This document shows positions 8,853 to 17,552 of a DNA stretch of 64,000 bases, in pieces. The notes beneath the pieces were generated by a model. It was given only the letters and a program-made list of their open reading frames with translations. It ran no database searches and was not told where the DNA came from. Position 1 is the stretch's first letter; the number at the start of each line of letters is the position of its first letter. This DNA is from Leptolyngbya sp. FACHB-60 (GTDB lineage: Bacteria; Cyanobacteriota; Cyanobacteriia; Phormidesmidales; Phormidesmidaceae). The stretch covers positions 20,834 through 84,833 of the forward strand of contig NZ_JACJOX010000014.1 in assembly GCF_014695775.1 (NCBI RefSeq), in the 5' to 3' direction. The position numbers and the translations under genes are program-made.

Positions 8853-11087
8853 TCAAGAAGTGGGTGCTGCTGAGAGAATAGACGATTCTGTAGTCTTTGG
8901 TAAAGTTTCTGCGGCGACAGTTGCCGCTTCAAGACACTTCAGCGGCACGACTTGTACCGCGCAGGCTTTGAGTTCGGGCTGGCCTGAGATCGGGCAGACG
9001 ACCGGGTGAGTGAGGGCGTTGCACTCGGCATCTTCGGCCCACAGATTGCCCCAGTGCATGGGCACGAACAGAGTGCCCCGGCGAATGTTTTGGGTGACCA
9101 GCAGTGGCAGCCGGACCCTACCTCGGGGCGATCGCACCTCTACCCATTCGCCCCCCTGCACCTGGAGCTGCTGGGCATCGCGGGGGTTAATCTCTAGAAA
9201 CGGGGCGGGGTGCATTTTCTGAATTTTTTCGATGCGCCCGGTGCGGGTTTGAGTGTGCCAGTGGCCGTAGAGCCGCCCGGTGGTTAGCACAAAGGGGTAC
9301 TGGTCGTCGGGCGGTTCCGCTAACCCGTTGGAATGGAGGGCGGCAAAGCGGGCCCGGCGATCGGCGGTGTTGAAAATACCTCGGGTGTAGAGGCGCTTGT
9401 CGTAGCGGGTAGCGGCGGTGGCGGCCGTCTCGGGGTCGGGACAGGGCCACTGAATGGGGCCCTGTTCTCGCAGGCGCTCGTGGCTGAGGCCAGTGATATC
9501 GCAGGGTTGCCCTCGGGTGCTTTGGGCAAACTCGCGGTAGACCTCGGCGCTGGTGACGAAGTTAAACTGATCGGCAAATCCCAGGCGACGGCCCACCTCG
9601 GCAAAAATCTTCCAGTCGGGGCGGGCCTCACCGGGGGGCAAGCGAAAGGCGGCGCAGAGGGTGACTACCCGCTCTGAGTTGGTCATGGTGCCGGTTTTTT
9701 CGCCCCACTGGGCGGCGGGCAGCAGCAGGTGGGCAAACGCGGCGGTCTCGGTAGGGTAGTAGGCGTCTTGGTAGACAGTAAAGGGCGACTGGCGCAGCGC
9801 CGCCTTGGTGCGGTTGAGGTCGGGCAGACTGACCGCCGGGTTGGTGGCGGCGATCCACAACAGACCTACCTGCTGCTGCTCCAGGGCCAGCATCATTTCG
9901 CCCACGGCCAGGCCGGGGGTGGCTGAAATCTGCCCAGCGGGCAGCCCCCAGAACTCCTCCATCTGGCGGCGATGGTCGGGGTTTTTCACCAGACGATAGC
10001 CCGGCAAAATGTGGGATAGTCCCCCGGCCTCGCGTCCGCCCATGGCGTTTGGCTGCCCAGTGAGGGAAAATGGCCCCGCCCCTGGCCGGCCAATATTGCC
10101 AGTCATCAAGTGGAGGTTGATCAGCGATCGCACCTTCGCCGTCCCCTCCGACGACTGGTTGAGCCCCATTGACCACAGCGACAACACTGCCTTGGCATCG
10201 GCCCAGGCGTGGGCGGCGGTTTCTAAATCGGCGACGGTAATGTCGCAGCGCTCGGCCACAATGGTCGGCTCGTAGTGGCGCAGCACCTCGGTGTAGGCGG
10301 CAAACCCTTGGGTGCAACCGTCGATAAACTCGGGGTCAAGGCTGCCCCAGCGCAGCAGCAGGTGGCCAATGCCGTTGAGCAGGGTAATGTCGCTGCCGGG
10401 GCGAATGGCGAGGTGCAGGTCGGCGGCCTTGGCCGTGTCGGTGCGGCGGGGGTCAACCACGATGAGCTTGACGTGACCGTGGCGCTTATGGTGCTTGCGC
10501 AGGCGGTTAAAGACGATGGGGTGGCACTCTGCAGTGTTGGTGCCGATCAAAAAGGCGCAGTCAGTAGCCTCCAGATCGGCGTAGCAGCAGGGCGGGCCGT
10601 CGCTGCCGAAGCTCTGGATGTAGCCCGCCACCGCCGACGACATGCACAGCCGGGAGTTGGCGTCAAAGTTGTTGGTGCCCAGACAGCCCTTCACCAGTTT
10701 TTGGGCGACGTAGTAGTCTTCGGTTTGAAATTGCCCCGAGCCATAGACACAGATGCCGTCGGAGCCCATCGTGTCGCGCACGGCCTGAATGCGGTTGACG
10801 ATCGCATCCAGCGCCACTTCCCACGACACCCGCTGGAAGGGATCGTCGAGGGAGGTCCGCATCATGGGGTACTTGAGCCGATCGCGATCGAGGGATTCGG
10901 CCACGGTGGCTCCCTTGACGCACACCATGCCCTGGCTGGAGGGGTGGGCGCGATCGCCCCGCGTTTGCCACAGCGGATTGCCTGCTGCGTCGCGGTTAGT
11001 GGGCTTGTTGGGCTGGGCCGGAGGTAAGACTTCCAGGCCGCAACCCACGCCGCAGTAAGGACACAAGGTTTTAGCCGGATCGGTCAT
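8853..11087 (-). CDS. narB: Ferredoxin-nitrate reductase (assimilatory)
   Basis: 744 aa, the full length for cyanobacterial NarB. The N-terminus has [13 protein letters not shown] and a later [11 protein letters not shown], providing the Cys ligands of the [4Fe-4S] cluster; then come molybdopterin-binding stretches ([53 protein letters not shown]) and the C-terminal MGD-binding barrel ([17 protein letters not shown]). It reduces nitrate to nitrite in the cytosol using photosynthetic ferredoxin, and nirA next door takes the product to ammonium. It is transcribed toward the PsiE-like gene. The 416-bp gap and terminator after nirA suggest its own promoter, whereas many cyanobacteria have nirA-nrt-narB as one operon. 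Confidence 0.95.
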   Translation of the reverse strand: MTDPAKTLCPYCGVGCGLEVLPPAQPNKPTNRDAAGNPLWQTRGDRAHPSSQGMVCVKGATVAESLDRDRLKYPMMRTSLDDPFQRVSWEVALDAIVNRIQAVRDTMGSDGICVYGSGQFQTEDYYVAQKLVKGCLGTNNFDANSRLCMSSAVAGYIQSFGSDGPPCCYADLEATDCAFLIGTNTAECHPIVFNRLRKHHKRHGHVKLIVVDPRRTDTAKAADLHLAIRPGSDITLLNGIGHLLLRWGSLDPEFIDGCTQGFAAYTEVLRHYEPTIVAERCDITVADLETAAHAWADAKAVLSLWSMGLNQSSEGTAKVRSLINLHLMTGNIGRPGAGPFSLTGQPNAMGGREAGGLSHILPGYRLVKNPDHRRQMEEFWGLPAGQISATPGLAVGEMMLALEQQQVGLLWIAATNPAVSLPDLNRTKAALRQSPFTVYQDAYYPTETAAFAHLLLPAAQWGEKTGTMTNSERVVTLCAAFRLPPGEARPDWKIFAEVGRRLGFADQFNFVTSAEVYREFAQSTRGQPCDITGLSHERLREQGPIQWPCPDPETAATAATRYDKRLYTRGIFNTADRRARFAALHSNGLAEPPDDQYPFVLTTGRLYGHWHTQTRTGRIEKIQKMHPAPFLEINPRDAQQLQVQGGEWVEVRSPRGRVRLPLLVTQNIRRGTLFVPMHWGNLWAEDAECNALTHPVVCPISGQPELKACAVQVVPLKCLEAATVAAETLPKTTESSILSAAPTS

Positions 11088-11470
11088 AAGCTCAATGGGT
11101 AAACAGCAATAGATGTGGATTGGAGGGATGGCGAAAGCGTGGTTGGAGATCCCTCCTCCCCCTTAAAAGGGATGGTGGTTAGGTGCTTGCTCAGAGAGAC
11201 CTAGGGTACGGAGATAGCCAATGATGCATTTGTTGTGGAGTTATCTACAATCCCTGAAAAATGCTGTACCCCTCTTAGCCAGGTAAATTTTCCCTCTTTT
11301 TAAGGGGGCTACCGACAAAGCTCCTACAGCAGAGACTTAGAGGATCGATTCAGATCTTTAAAAACACCTCACTCCAAAATCTTCCAAAAACACAAGGTTG
11401 TGAAAACCTAATATTCGCTATCGCCACTGAGCTCTGGACTGTGCTACGTTTGCCTCAAATGCAAACTGTG
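11088..11470. other. narB upstream region with an inverted repeat pair
   Basis: No gene is seen here. The stretch contains two related GC/AT-rich blocks in opposite orientation, CTCCCCCTTAAAAGGG at 11156-11171 and TCCCTCTTTTTAAGGGGG at 11291-11308. Blocks of this CCCCTTAAAAGGGG type are common interspersed repeats in cyanobacteria, so this may be a small non-autonomous repeat element. The narB promoter should lie here, but I cannot place it with confidence. Confidence 0.45.
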
Positions 11471-11505
11471 TGTCCTGGGGCCGTTGGCCCACAGGACATT
11501 TTTTT
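11471..11505. terminator. Terminator hairpin at the end of nirA
   Basis: TGTCCTGGGGCC (11471-11482) pairs with GGCCCACAGGACA (11486-11498) around a 3-base loop, with one bulge. Seven T follow on the + strand, overlapping the nirA stop codon; for the leftward nirA transcript the hairpin lies directly after the stop. It separates nirA from narB. Confidence 0.7.
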
Positions 11506-13096
11506 AGTCTGCCGTCACCATCACGCTATTGTTAGTTTCAGCGGTGCTACTGGGCTGGGCACCGAAGTTGTCGATTAGCAGCGATCGCAGCACCTCGTGC
11601 AGCTCATCGCAGGGAATGCCCTGCTGCACCTTTTCGCCCAGGTGAGCCTCCTTGCCCACCTTGCCGCCCATGAAAATATCCACCCCTTCCACGGTTTTGC
11701 CGTCCTTGCGCACCTTGGTACCCATCAGGCCAATGTCGGCCACCTGGGGCTGACCGCAGGAGTTGGGGCAGCCCGTCCAGTGAATGCGCACCGGCTGCGA
11801 CAGGGTGAGTTCTGCGTCTAGCGTCTCAGCCAGGGCTAGGGCGCGCTGCTTAGTCTCTATCAGGGCAAAGTTACAGAACTGCGACCCGGTGCAGGAGACC
11901 AGCGATCGCGTCAGCGCCGAGGGGGCGATCGAAAATTTATCCAGCAGCGGCTCTTGCCGCAGCACCGCCAGCCGCGAGTCGGGCACGTTCGGAATAATCA
12001 CATTCTGCTCAACCGTCAGGCGCAGTTCGCCGCTGCCATAGACCTCTGCCAGCCGGGCCAGGTCAAAGAGATCGGCTGCCTGCAATCGCCCCACCGGAAT
12101 GTGCAGCCCTACGTAGTTGAGCCCCACCTGCTTTTGGGGGTAAACGCCAATGTGGTCGCGCTTATCCCAGTCCATCTCGTCTTTGGGGGCGGCAGACAGC
12201 AGCGGCTGCCCGTAGGTGGTCTCCACGGCGGCCCGAAATTGATCCATGCCCCATTCGTCAATTAGCCACATCAGGCGGGCCTTTTGCCGATTCACCCGCG
12301 GGCCGTGGTCACGGTACACCTCCAGAATGGCGCGGCACAGCTCCACTACGCTGTCGTCGGGGGTGACCCAGGCATTGAGCGGAATCGCGGCCTCACAGCG
12401 GCGAGCGGAGAAAAAGCCCCCCACCACGACGTTAAAGCCCAGCACGTCCTCTCGGTAAGCGGGCACAAAGGCAATATCGTTAATCTCCGCGTGGATAGAA
12501 TTGTCGCGGCCGCCCTCAATGGCGATATTGAATTTGCGGGGCAGATTGCTAAAGGCCGCATTGCCTTCGCCGTTAGCGGTAATCATGTCTTGAACTTTGC
12601 GCACCAGCCCCTGGGTGTCGATCAGCTCGTCGGCGTCAAGGCCCGCCACGGGTGATCCGGTGATGTTGCGCACGTTGTCCATACCCGACTGAACGGAGGT
12701 CAGACCCGCCGCGTGCATGCGCCGAAAAATATCGGGAATGTCTTCGAGCAGAATGCCTCGCAGCTGAAGGTTTTGCCGAGTGGTGATGTCGGCGCTGCCA
12801 TCTTCGCCGTAGCGCTGGATAATCTCAGCCAGGGTGCGGGCCTTGTAGCCGTTGAGCAACCCGTTGGGCAACCGCAGCCGCAGCATAAACTTGCCGGGCG
12901 TCACCGGGCGAAAGAAAATGCCCAGCCACTTGAGCCGATGGGTGAGGTCGGTGTCGTCCACGGCTTCCCACCCTAGCTGGGCAAACTGCTCCAGCTCGTG
13001 CTTGACTAGCAGGCCGTCTTTATCAGCCTTAAACTGTTCAAACTTGTTGAGTTTGGCGGTGGCCGCTGTGCTGGCCGTGTTTATAGAAGTGGTCAC
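11504..13096 (-). CDS. nirA: Ferredoxin-nitrite reductase
   Basis: 530 aa. Two sulfite/nitrite reductase ferredoxin-like half domains (RLRLPNGLLNGYKARTLAE early, IPVGRLQAADLFDLARLAE later) bracket siroheme/[4Fe-4S] binding segments; SCTGSQFCNFALIETK and HWTGCPNSCGQPQVADIGL supply the four Cys of the coupled cofactors. It reduces nitrite to ammonium with six electrons from ferredoxin. The start is GTG at 13096. It is divergent from the nirB-like gene, and a perfect NtcA site with a correctly spaced -10 box lies ~140-180 bp upstream. Sulfite reductase is the nearest alternative, but the nitrate-gene neighbours and NtcA promoter decide for NirA. No nrtABCD transporter genes lie between nirA and narB. 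Confidence 0.94.
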   Translation of the reverse strand: MTTSINTASTAATAKLNKFEQFKADKDGLLVKHELEQFAQLGWEAVDDTDLTHRLKWLGIFFRPVTPGKFMLRLRLPNGLLNGYKARTLAEIIQRYGEDGSADITTRQNLQLRGILLEDIPDIFRRMHAAGLTSVQSGMDNVRNITGSPVAGLDADELIDTQGLVRKVQDMITANGEGNAAFSNLPRKFNIAIEGGRDNSIHAEINDIAFVPAYREDVLGFNVVVGGFFSARRCEAAIPLNAWVTPDDSVVELCRAILEVYRDHGPRVNRQKARLMWLIDEWGMDQFRAAVETTYGQPLLSAAPKDEMDWDKRDHIGVYPQKQVGLNYVGLHIPVGRLQAADLFDLARLAEVYGSGELRLTVEQNVIIPNVPDSRLAVLRQEPLLDKFSIAPSALTRSLVSCTGSQFCNFALIETKQRALALAETLDAELTLSQPVRIHWTGCPNSCGQPQVADIGLMGTKVRKDGKTVEGVDIFMGGKVGKEAHLGEKVQQGIPCDELHEVLRSLLIDNFGAQPSSTAETNNSVMVTAD

Positions 13097-13237
13097 TGGT
13101 ACACCGTTGTAGCAAGACGTTTACCGACGTATTCCCTATCTGAGGCTCTAACTGGTGAAAGTCTCCCAGTCTCCCCCGGACGCTACTGCCTCAATCGCTA
13201 CAGAACGATCGGGATCAGCCTAGGGTTAGGTGTGGCT

Positions 13238-13279
13238 AGCCTAGGACCGCTCTAAACAGGCTTTTGTATAGACTCATAC
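13238..13279 (-). promoter_or_regulatory. NtcA-activated promoter of nirA
   Basis: GTATAGACTCATAC at 13266-13279 is a perfect GTA-N8-TAC NtcA site. Read toward nirA, exactly 22 bases separate it from TAGGCT at 13243-13238, a TAN3T -10 box, which is the canonical class II NtcA architecture. Transcription would start near 13231, leaving a ~135-base leader before the GTG of nirA. In the opposite direction no -10 box stands at that spacing. Confidence 0.88.
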
Positions 13280-13422
13280 GTTTTTGGCAGCACCATGCAG
13301 GCTCCGCAAGAGGCGGCTGCGCGAACTGCATAGTCAACCCTTGGGTTTCCCAAGGTCAGGCCCTATGGTGTAGAAAGCCGGTGCCCGCTGCTGCCAGTTT
13401 CAAAGTCAACTAGGAGCAATCT

Positions 13423-14523
13423 GTGTCCTCTTTTGATCAGTTTGCGGTTTCATCATTTCCGTCAGAGGCGGCCCGAACTGCGGTGGCCAAGCTGGGTGCC
13501 GGAGACTTTCACGATCGCTGGGAGCAGTCGCGCCAGGTCGCTGATCTGGGCGACGCGGCCTTAGACGATCTGCTGGCCATGCTTCAAAACAGCGAGTGCG
13601 ATTGGGAAGCCCGCTGGTTTGCGGCTCGCGCCCTGGGGGAATTTGATCGACCCGAGGTAATTGCTGCCCTGGTCAACACCTTTGCCACCACGACCGATGA
13701 AGACCTGCGCCAGGCCATGGCGGCGGCCCTGACCCAGATTGGCCCGGCGGCGATCGCTGCTCTGGGCGAGCAGCTCGCTCAACCCGCAGCGGTACAGGCT
13801 CTAGCCCGCATTCACCACCCCGCCACTATTCCCTGGCTGAAATTGGCGATGGCCGATGGGCGATCGCCTGTACGGGCCACCGCCCTCGATGCCCTTAGCG
13901 CCTTTGCCGACCCCACCCTGCTGCCCTTAGTGCAGCAAAGCTTAGCGGATCCGGCGGTGGCGGTGCGGACGGCAGCAGTACGAGGCCTACTAGGACTACG
14001 ATTTTGCCTGTCTGCCCAACAGCTGATCGACGCCCTCACGCCACTACTCAGAGACGCGGATGAACGAGTGGCCCAGCAAGCCGCCTACGCCCTGGGACGA
14101 CTGTCGAGTGCGGCGGCAACAACGCCTCTGCTACAGCTGCTGCAAACCCCCGACATCCCTGAGGCCCGCCAAATTTTTATTGTGCAAGCCCTGAGCTGGC
14201 AGAATACTGCCACAGCCCTAGAAGGTCTGATTCAGTCCTGGGATCGGTTGAAGGAGCCCGCTCGACTGGCTCTGGTGCAAGGAATGGCTGCCGTGGCCCC
14301 TGACCATCGTTCCCAGGCCACCTCGGCCTTAGCGAACTGGCTGCAGCTGTTGCCGCCCACGGCTGAAAACGGCACTCTGCGTCGCCACCTGGTTCTGGCT
14401 TTAGGGCAGATGGGCGACCCAAAACTAGAGGCCGTTCTGCGATCGCTGCTGCACGACCCAGACCCTGGGGTGCAGCTCCATGCTGAGGCAGCCCTACGTC
14501 AGCTCCAGCCCCAATCTGCCTAA
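13423..14523 (+). CDS. nirB: HEAT-repeat protein, NirB-like
   Basis: 366 aa made of tandem helical HEAT/PBS-lyase-type repeats: units such as DWEARWFAARALGEF, DEDLRQAMAAALTQIG, DERVAQQAAYALGRL and DPGVQLHAEAALRQL recur about every 30 residues. GTG start at 13423 with a good AGGAG 7 bp upstream. In Synechococcus PCC 7942 the genes nirB and ntcB are transcribed divergently from nirA and nirB is needed for full nitrite reductase activity; this gene occupies the nirB position, so I assign that role by context. HEAT proteins of the CpcE type help insert cofactors or chromophores, which would fit a maturation role. The symbol is tentative, as the family also includes phycobilin lyases. Confidence 0.72.
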   Translation: MSSFDQFAVSSFPSEAARTAVAKLGAGDFHDRWEQSRQVADLGDAALDDLLAMLQNSECDWEARWFAARALGEFDRPEVIAALVNTFATTTDEDLRQAMAAALTQIGPAAIAALGEQLAQPAAVQALARIHHPATIPWLKLAMADGRSPVRATALDALSAFADPTLLPLVQQSLADPAVAVRTAAVRGLLGLRFCLSAQQLIDALTPLLRDADERVAQQAAYALGRLSSAAATTPLLQLLQTPDIPEARQIFIVQALSWQNTATALEGLIQSWDRLKEPARLALVQGMAAVAPDHRSQATSALANWLQLLPPTAENGTLRRHLVLALGQMGDPKLEAVLRSLLHDPDPGVQLHAEAALRQLQPQSA

Positions 14524-14646
14524 TCAATTCTCGCCCGCTGCTGGGGAAGACTGAAGGATGAAGTATTGAGCCGGCATGGGGCTGAGGTAAACTGGCCCAG
14601 CCCGCGACTCGCTGCTGTTGGTCGAAAACCCCAGCGGCCTAAACCA

Positions 14647-14667
14647 GGTATCGCTACTTTCGATACC
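14647..14667 (+). promoter_or_regulatory. Candidate LysR-type box upstream of ntcB
   Basis: GGTATCG-N7-CGATACC is a perfect 7-bp inverted repeat and contains ATC-N9-GAT, the T-N11-A pattern bound by LysR-type regulators. It lies ~95 bp upstream of the ntcB start and could be an autoregulatory site. No other support. Confidence 0.5.
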
Positions 14668-14762
14668 AAGTGCGGGGGTACGATCTGCTAATCAAGACAA
14701 GGGCGGTCTAACGAAACTCCGTTGGGCCAATTTTCTAGCAGCGGTGTGGATACCTGTCTAAA

Positions 14763-15689
14763 ATGCGCATAGAGCAGCTCCAGGCGTTTTTATCGGTGGC
14801 TGAAACCGGCAGCTTTCAGGCGGCGGCGCAGCAGTGCGCGGTGACGCAATCCACTGTCAGCCGCCAGGTACAGGCCCTGGAGGCCGAACTGGATGCGCCG
14901 TTGTTTCACCGGGGGGCCCAGGCCAAACTCACGGTGGCCGGAGAGCGCCTGCTGCCCAAGGCCCGGCGCATCTACCAAGACTGGATGCAGGTTTCTAAAG
15001 ATATTGCCGACCTGATGGCCGGTAAGCAGCCTGAGCTTTGCGTGGCGGCAATTCAGTCGGTGTGTGCCACGGTGCTGCCGCCAGTTCTCCAGCAGTTTTG
15101 CTCAGAGTATCCTCAGGTGCAGCTGCGGGTGACGGCTCTGGGCAGCGATCGCTCTCTCAAAGTGCTGCGCGATGGTCTAGTTGACCTGGCCATTGTGATG
15201 GATAATCCCCGCCTCACCACCCAGCCCGAAATGGTGGTCACGCCTCTCTTTGAGGAGTCGATTGAGGTGTTAATGGCGGGCAACCACGACCTAGCCCGGC
15301 AGCCTGCGATCTCTTGGGAAATGCTGGCTCGGTTTCCGCAGATTATTTTTAAAGACGGCTACGGCATGGCGCGGCTGGTGCAGCAGCAGTTTCAAGACCG
15401 AGGCGAGGTGTTTAACCCAGCCATGGAACTCAATACCCTCGATGCCTTTCGCGGCGTCATTCGCCAGGGTAACTTTGTCGCGCTACTGCCCCAGTCGGCT
15501 CTATCCGACTGCCACGATGACCCCACCCTGGCGGTGCGCCCCACCGAAGCGCCGGTGTTGACCCGCTCGGTGGTGCTGGTGACCACCCGCGATCGCCTAG
15601 TGATTCCCCCCATTCAGCGATTTCACGATCTGGTGCAGAGCCTGGCCACCCCCATTCGCTCTAGACCCGCAGCGGTGTCTTACAGTTAG
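14763..15689 (+). CDS. ntcB: LysR-type regulator of nitrate assimilation
   Basis: 308 aa. The first ~60 residues are the winged helix-turn-helix (MRIEQLQAFLSVAETGSFQA, QSTVSRQVQALEAEL, PLFHR); residues ~90-300 form the periplasmic-binding-like effector domain. NtcB activates the nirA operon in response to nitrite together with NtcA in cyanobacteria. The identification rests on position (nirA / nirB-like / ntcB / cnaT) as well as on the family fold, since the LysR fold alone is not specific. A candidate LysR box lies upstream at 14647-14667. Full length; it is followed 46 bp later by cnaT on the same strand. Confidence 0.85.
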   Translation: MRIEQLQAFLSVAETGSFQAAAQQCAVTQSTVSRQVQALEAELDAPLFHRGAQAKLTVAGERLLPKARRIYQDWMQVSKDIADLMAGKQPELCVAAIQSVCATVLPPVLQQFCSEYPQVQLRVTALGSDRSLKVLRDGLVDLAIVMDNPRLTTQPEMVVTPLFEESIEVLMAGNHDLARQPAISWEMLARFPQIIFKDGYGMARLVQQQFQDRGEVFNPAMELNTLDAFRGVIRQGNFVALLPQSALSDCHDDPTLAVRPTEAPVLTRSVVLVTTRDRLVIPPIQRFHDLVQSLATPIRSRPAAVSYS

Positions 15690-15735
15690 GTAATCATCCT
15701 TTACGAACCCCTTTTTCCCAGGGTTAGCAGTCTCT

Positions 15736-16818
15736 ATGAGCCACGAGTTTCGGGATTTGCTCAAGCAAGTTGGCAGCGGCAGTCACACCTCTAGGGCGCT
15801 GACCCGCGCCGAGGCCGAAGCCGCCACCCGCATGATGCTGACCCAGACAGCTACCCCGGCCCAGATCGGTGCGTTTATGATTGCCCACCGCATCAAGCGC
15901 CCCACCGCTGATGAACTGGCGGGCACCCTAGATGCCTACGCTGCCCTGGGGCCGACCCTGCCCGCGATCGCCCCCAACAGCGCCTACAACCGCCCGGCCC
16001 TGGTGCTGAGCTGCCCCTACGACGGTCGCTCGCGTACTGCCCCCGTCACCCTCATCACTGCTCTGGTGGTGGCGGCAGCCGGGGTGCCAGTGGTAATGCA
16101 TGGCGGCGATCGCATGCCCACCAAAGAAGGGATTCCACTAGTCGAGCTGTGGGAACAGTTGGGTGTTGAGCTGCGCTCCCATAGCCTAGAGCAGGCCCAC
16201 ACCCTGCTCAACCGCACTGGCATCGGCTTTGTCTACCTGCCCCAACACTTTCCGCTGGCCCACGGGCTGGTGTCCTACCGCGAGCAAATTGGCAAACGCC
16301 CTCCCTTTGCCACGGTAGAGCTGCTGTGGTCGCCCTACGCTGGTCCCCACACCCTGGTGATGGGGTTTGTGCACCCGCCCACCGAGGAGTTTGCTAAGGG
16401 CACTTTTGCCCTGCGAGGCCAGACCGACTGGATTACGGTTAAGGGGCTAGAGGGCAGCTGCGATCTAGCGCGGGGCAGAACGGCAATAGTTGGGGTCAAC
16501 CACCCTGGTCAGACTGATCGCCTGCTGCTGCACCCCCGCGACTACGGCCTAGAAGGCGACGATGTGGAACTGGGGGATGAGGTGACGCTGGGCGATCGCC
16601 TGCTGGATGTCATCTTGGGTAACCCTTCAGAACTCGCCAAAACCGCTCTGTGGAATGCCGGTTTTTATCTGTGGCAGGGGGGAGCAGCAGACTCGTTAGA
16701 GGCGGGGCTGGCTCAAGCCCAAGACATCATCGCCACAGGCGGCGCAATAGCCAAGCTAAATGAGTTGCAGCTCCAGGCTGCCAGCTTAAATCAACCGCTG
16801 GCCTACAGCCGCAGTTAG
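15736..16818 (+). CDS. cnaT: Anthranilate phosphoribosyltransferase-like protein CnaT
   Basis: 360 aa with the TrpD/nucleoside phosphorylase fold: SRALTRAEAEAATRMML in the N-terminal helical bundle, PVVMHGGDRMPTKEGIPLVE as the glycine-rich PRPP-loop counterpart and YLPQHFPLAHGLVSYREQIG, where the true TrpD has its substrate residues. In Anabaena PCC 7120 the TrpD-like CnaT is required for expression of the nirA operon, and this gene directly follows ntcB, so I call it CnaT rather than TrpD. The mechanism of CnaT is not known. Its 3' end is echoed by a diverged pseudogene copy at 19208-19477, with an inserted module between. Confidence 0.8.
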   Translation: MSHEFRDLLKQVGSGSHTSRALTRAEAEAATRMMLTQTATPAQIGAFMIAHRIKRPTADELAGTLDAYAALGPTLPAIAPNSAYNRPALVLSCPYDGRSRTAPVTLITALVVAAAGVPVVMHGGDRMPTKEGIPLVELWEQLGVELRSHSLEQAHTLLNRTGIGFVYLPQHFPLAHGLVSYREQIGKRPPFATVELLWSPYAGPHTLVMGFVHPPTEEFAKGTFALRGQTDWITVKGLEGSCDLARGRTAIVGVNHPGQTDRLLLHPRDYGLEGDDVELGDEVTLGDRLLDVILGNPSELAKTALWNAGFYLWQGGAADSLEAGLAQAQDIIATGGAIAKLNELQLQAASLNQPLAYSRS

Positions 16819-16871
16819 TTCAGCAGAGGTGGCACCGCCCATCGCCGGAGAGAATGTCTTTAGGCATGACC

Positions 16872-17552
16872 TCAAGCGGCGGCTAGCAACTCCACCAAGT
16901 CAGCCTTTTTGAGCTTAGACAGGCCCTTGACATCCCGTTTTTTGGCCATGTCTTTGAGCTGCTGAGTGGTCAGAGTCTCTAGAATCTTGCGGTCTGTAAT
17001 CACCTCTGGCATCGGTTCAGGCGTCAAATAAAACACTTCTTCTAGCGCCTTGAGTTTCGCCTTAGTAGTGATGCCACAACCTAGTTTTTTGACTGGTTCG
17101 AAGTTTTTCCAATATTGCCGGGGGGCTTCATCAAGCCTAGCTATAAGCGAAACGGGTTTTACCCCTTTAAGCGGAGTCGCAGGCTGGCTCAACAAATAAT
17201 CTATAGCAACAGAAATTTCTTCACGACTGGCGGTAGATAGATTGGTTTTGGGCAAAACCTCTTGAGTTAACGCCTGGGTAGCTACTACTGTCTCTGGCGC
17301 GTCATCCGCAATAATGCACCAAACCTTAGATAGGCCGGCCTCAGCCGCTACGGCATATACAAAACTGTTACCAATTACCTGGTACTGCTCAGGAGAAATT
17401 TCTTTAACGATCACTGGAACCCAGTTGCGACCATTCGAACCCAATTGATTTGCTGCTGACTGAATTAAATATTCATGAATTTCAGCAGGTTTGCCAGGCT
17501 CAATTTCATCAAAGGGCAGATACATTAAGTTTCCAATATCTGAGAAGCTCAT
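16872..17552 (-). CDS. ParB-like protein with Rho N-terminal-type domain
   Basis: 226 aa. Residues ~8-95 look like a ParB/sulfiredoxin-type domain (LPFDEIEPGKPAEIHEYLIQ, VIVKEISPEQYQVIGNSFVY), and the last ~40 residues (LKDMAKKRDVKGLSKLKKAD, LVELLAAA) are a Rho-N/SAP-like helix-extended-loop-helix that binds nucleic acid. Its ATG overlaps the stop of the upstream ParA-like gene (TAATG), so the two are translationally coupled and probably form a pair. It is convergent with cnaT. A role in segregation of an integrated or episomal element, or in defence, are both open; no partition site was recognised. Confidence 0.7.
   Translation of the reverse strand: MSFSDIGNLMYLPFDEIEPGKPAEIHEYLIQSAANQLGSNGRNWVPVIVKEISPEQYQVIGNSFVYAVAAEAGLSKVWCIIADDAPETVVATQALTQEVLPKTNLSTASREEISVAIDYLLSQPATPLKGVKPVSLIARLDEAPRQYWKNFEPVKKLGCGITTKAKLKALEEVFYLTPEPMPEVITDRKILETLTTQQLKDMAKKRDVKGLSKLKKADLVELLAAA

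Noticed and set aside
10275..11027. 250-codon rightward frame inside narB
   Set aside because: It is a shadow of the high-GC narB coding sequence on the other strand, which has clear cofactor motifs; the frame has no recognisable domain.
11235..11248. GTG-N8-TAC as an NtcA site for narB
   Set aside because: Imperfect half-site and no TAN3T box at 22 bp toward narB; too weak to list as a promoter.
13099..13112. GTA-N8-TAG resembling an NtcA site just before nirA
   Set aside because: The last base deviates from consensus, it is 3 bp from the start codon, and a perfect site with proper -10 spacing exists at 13266.
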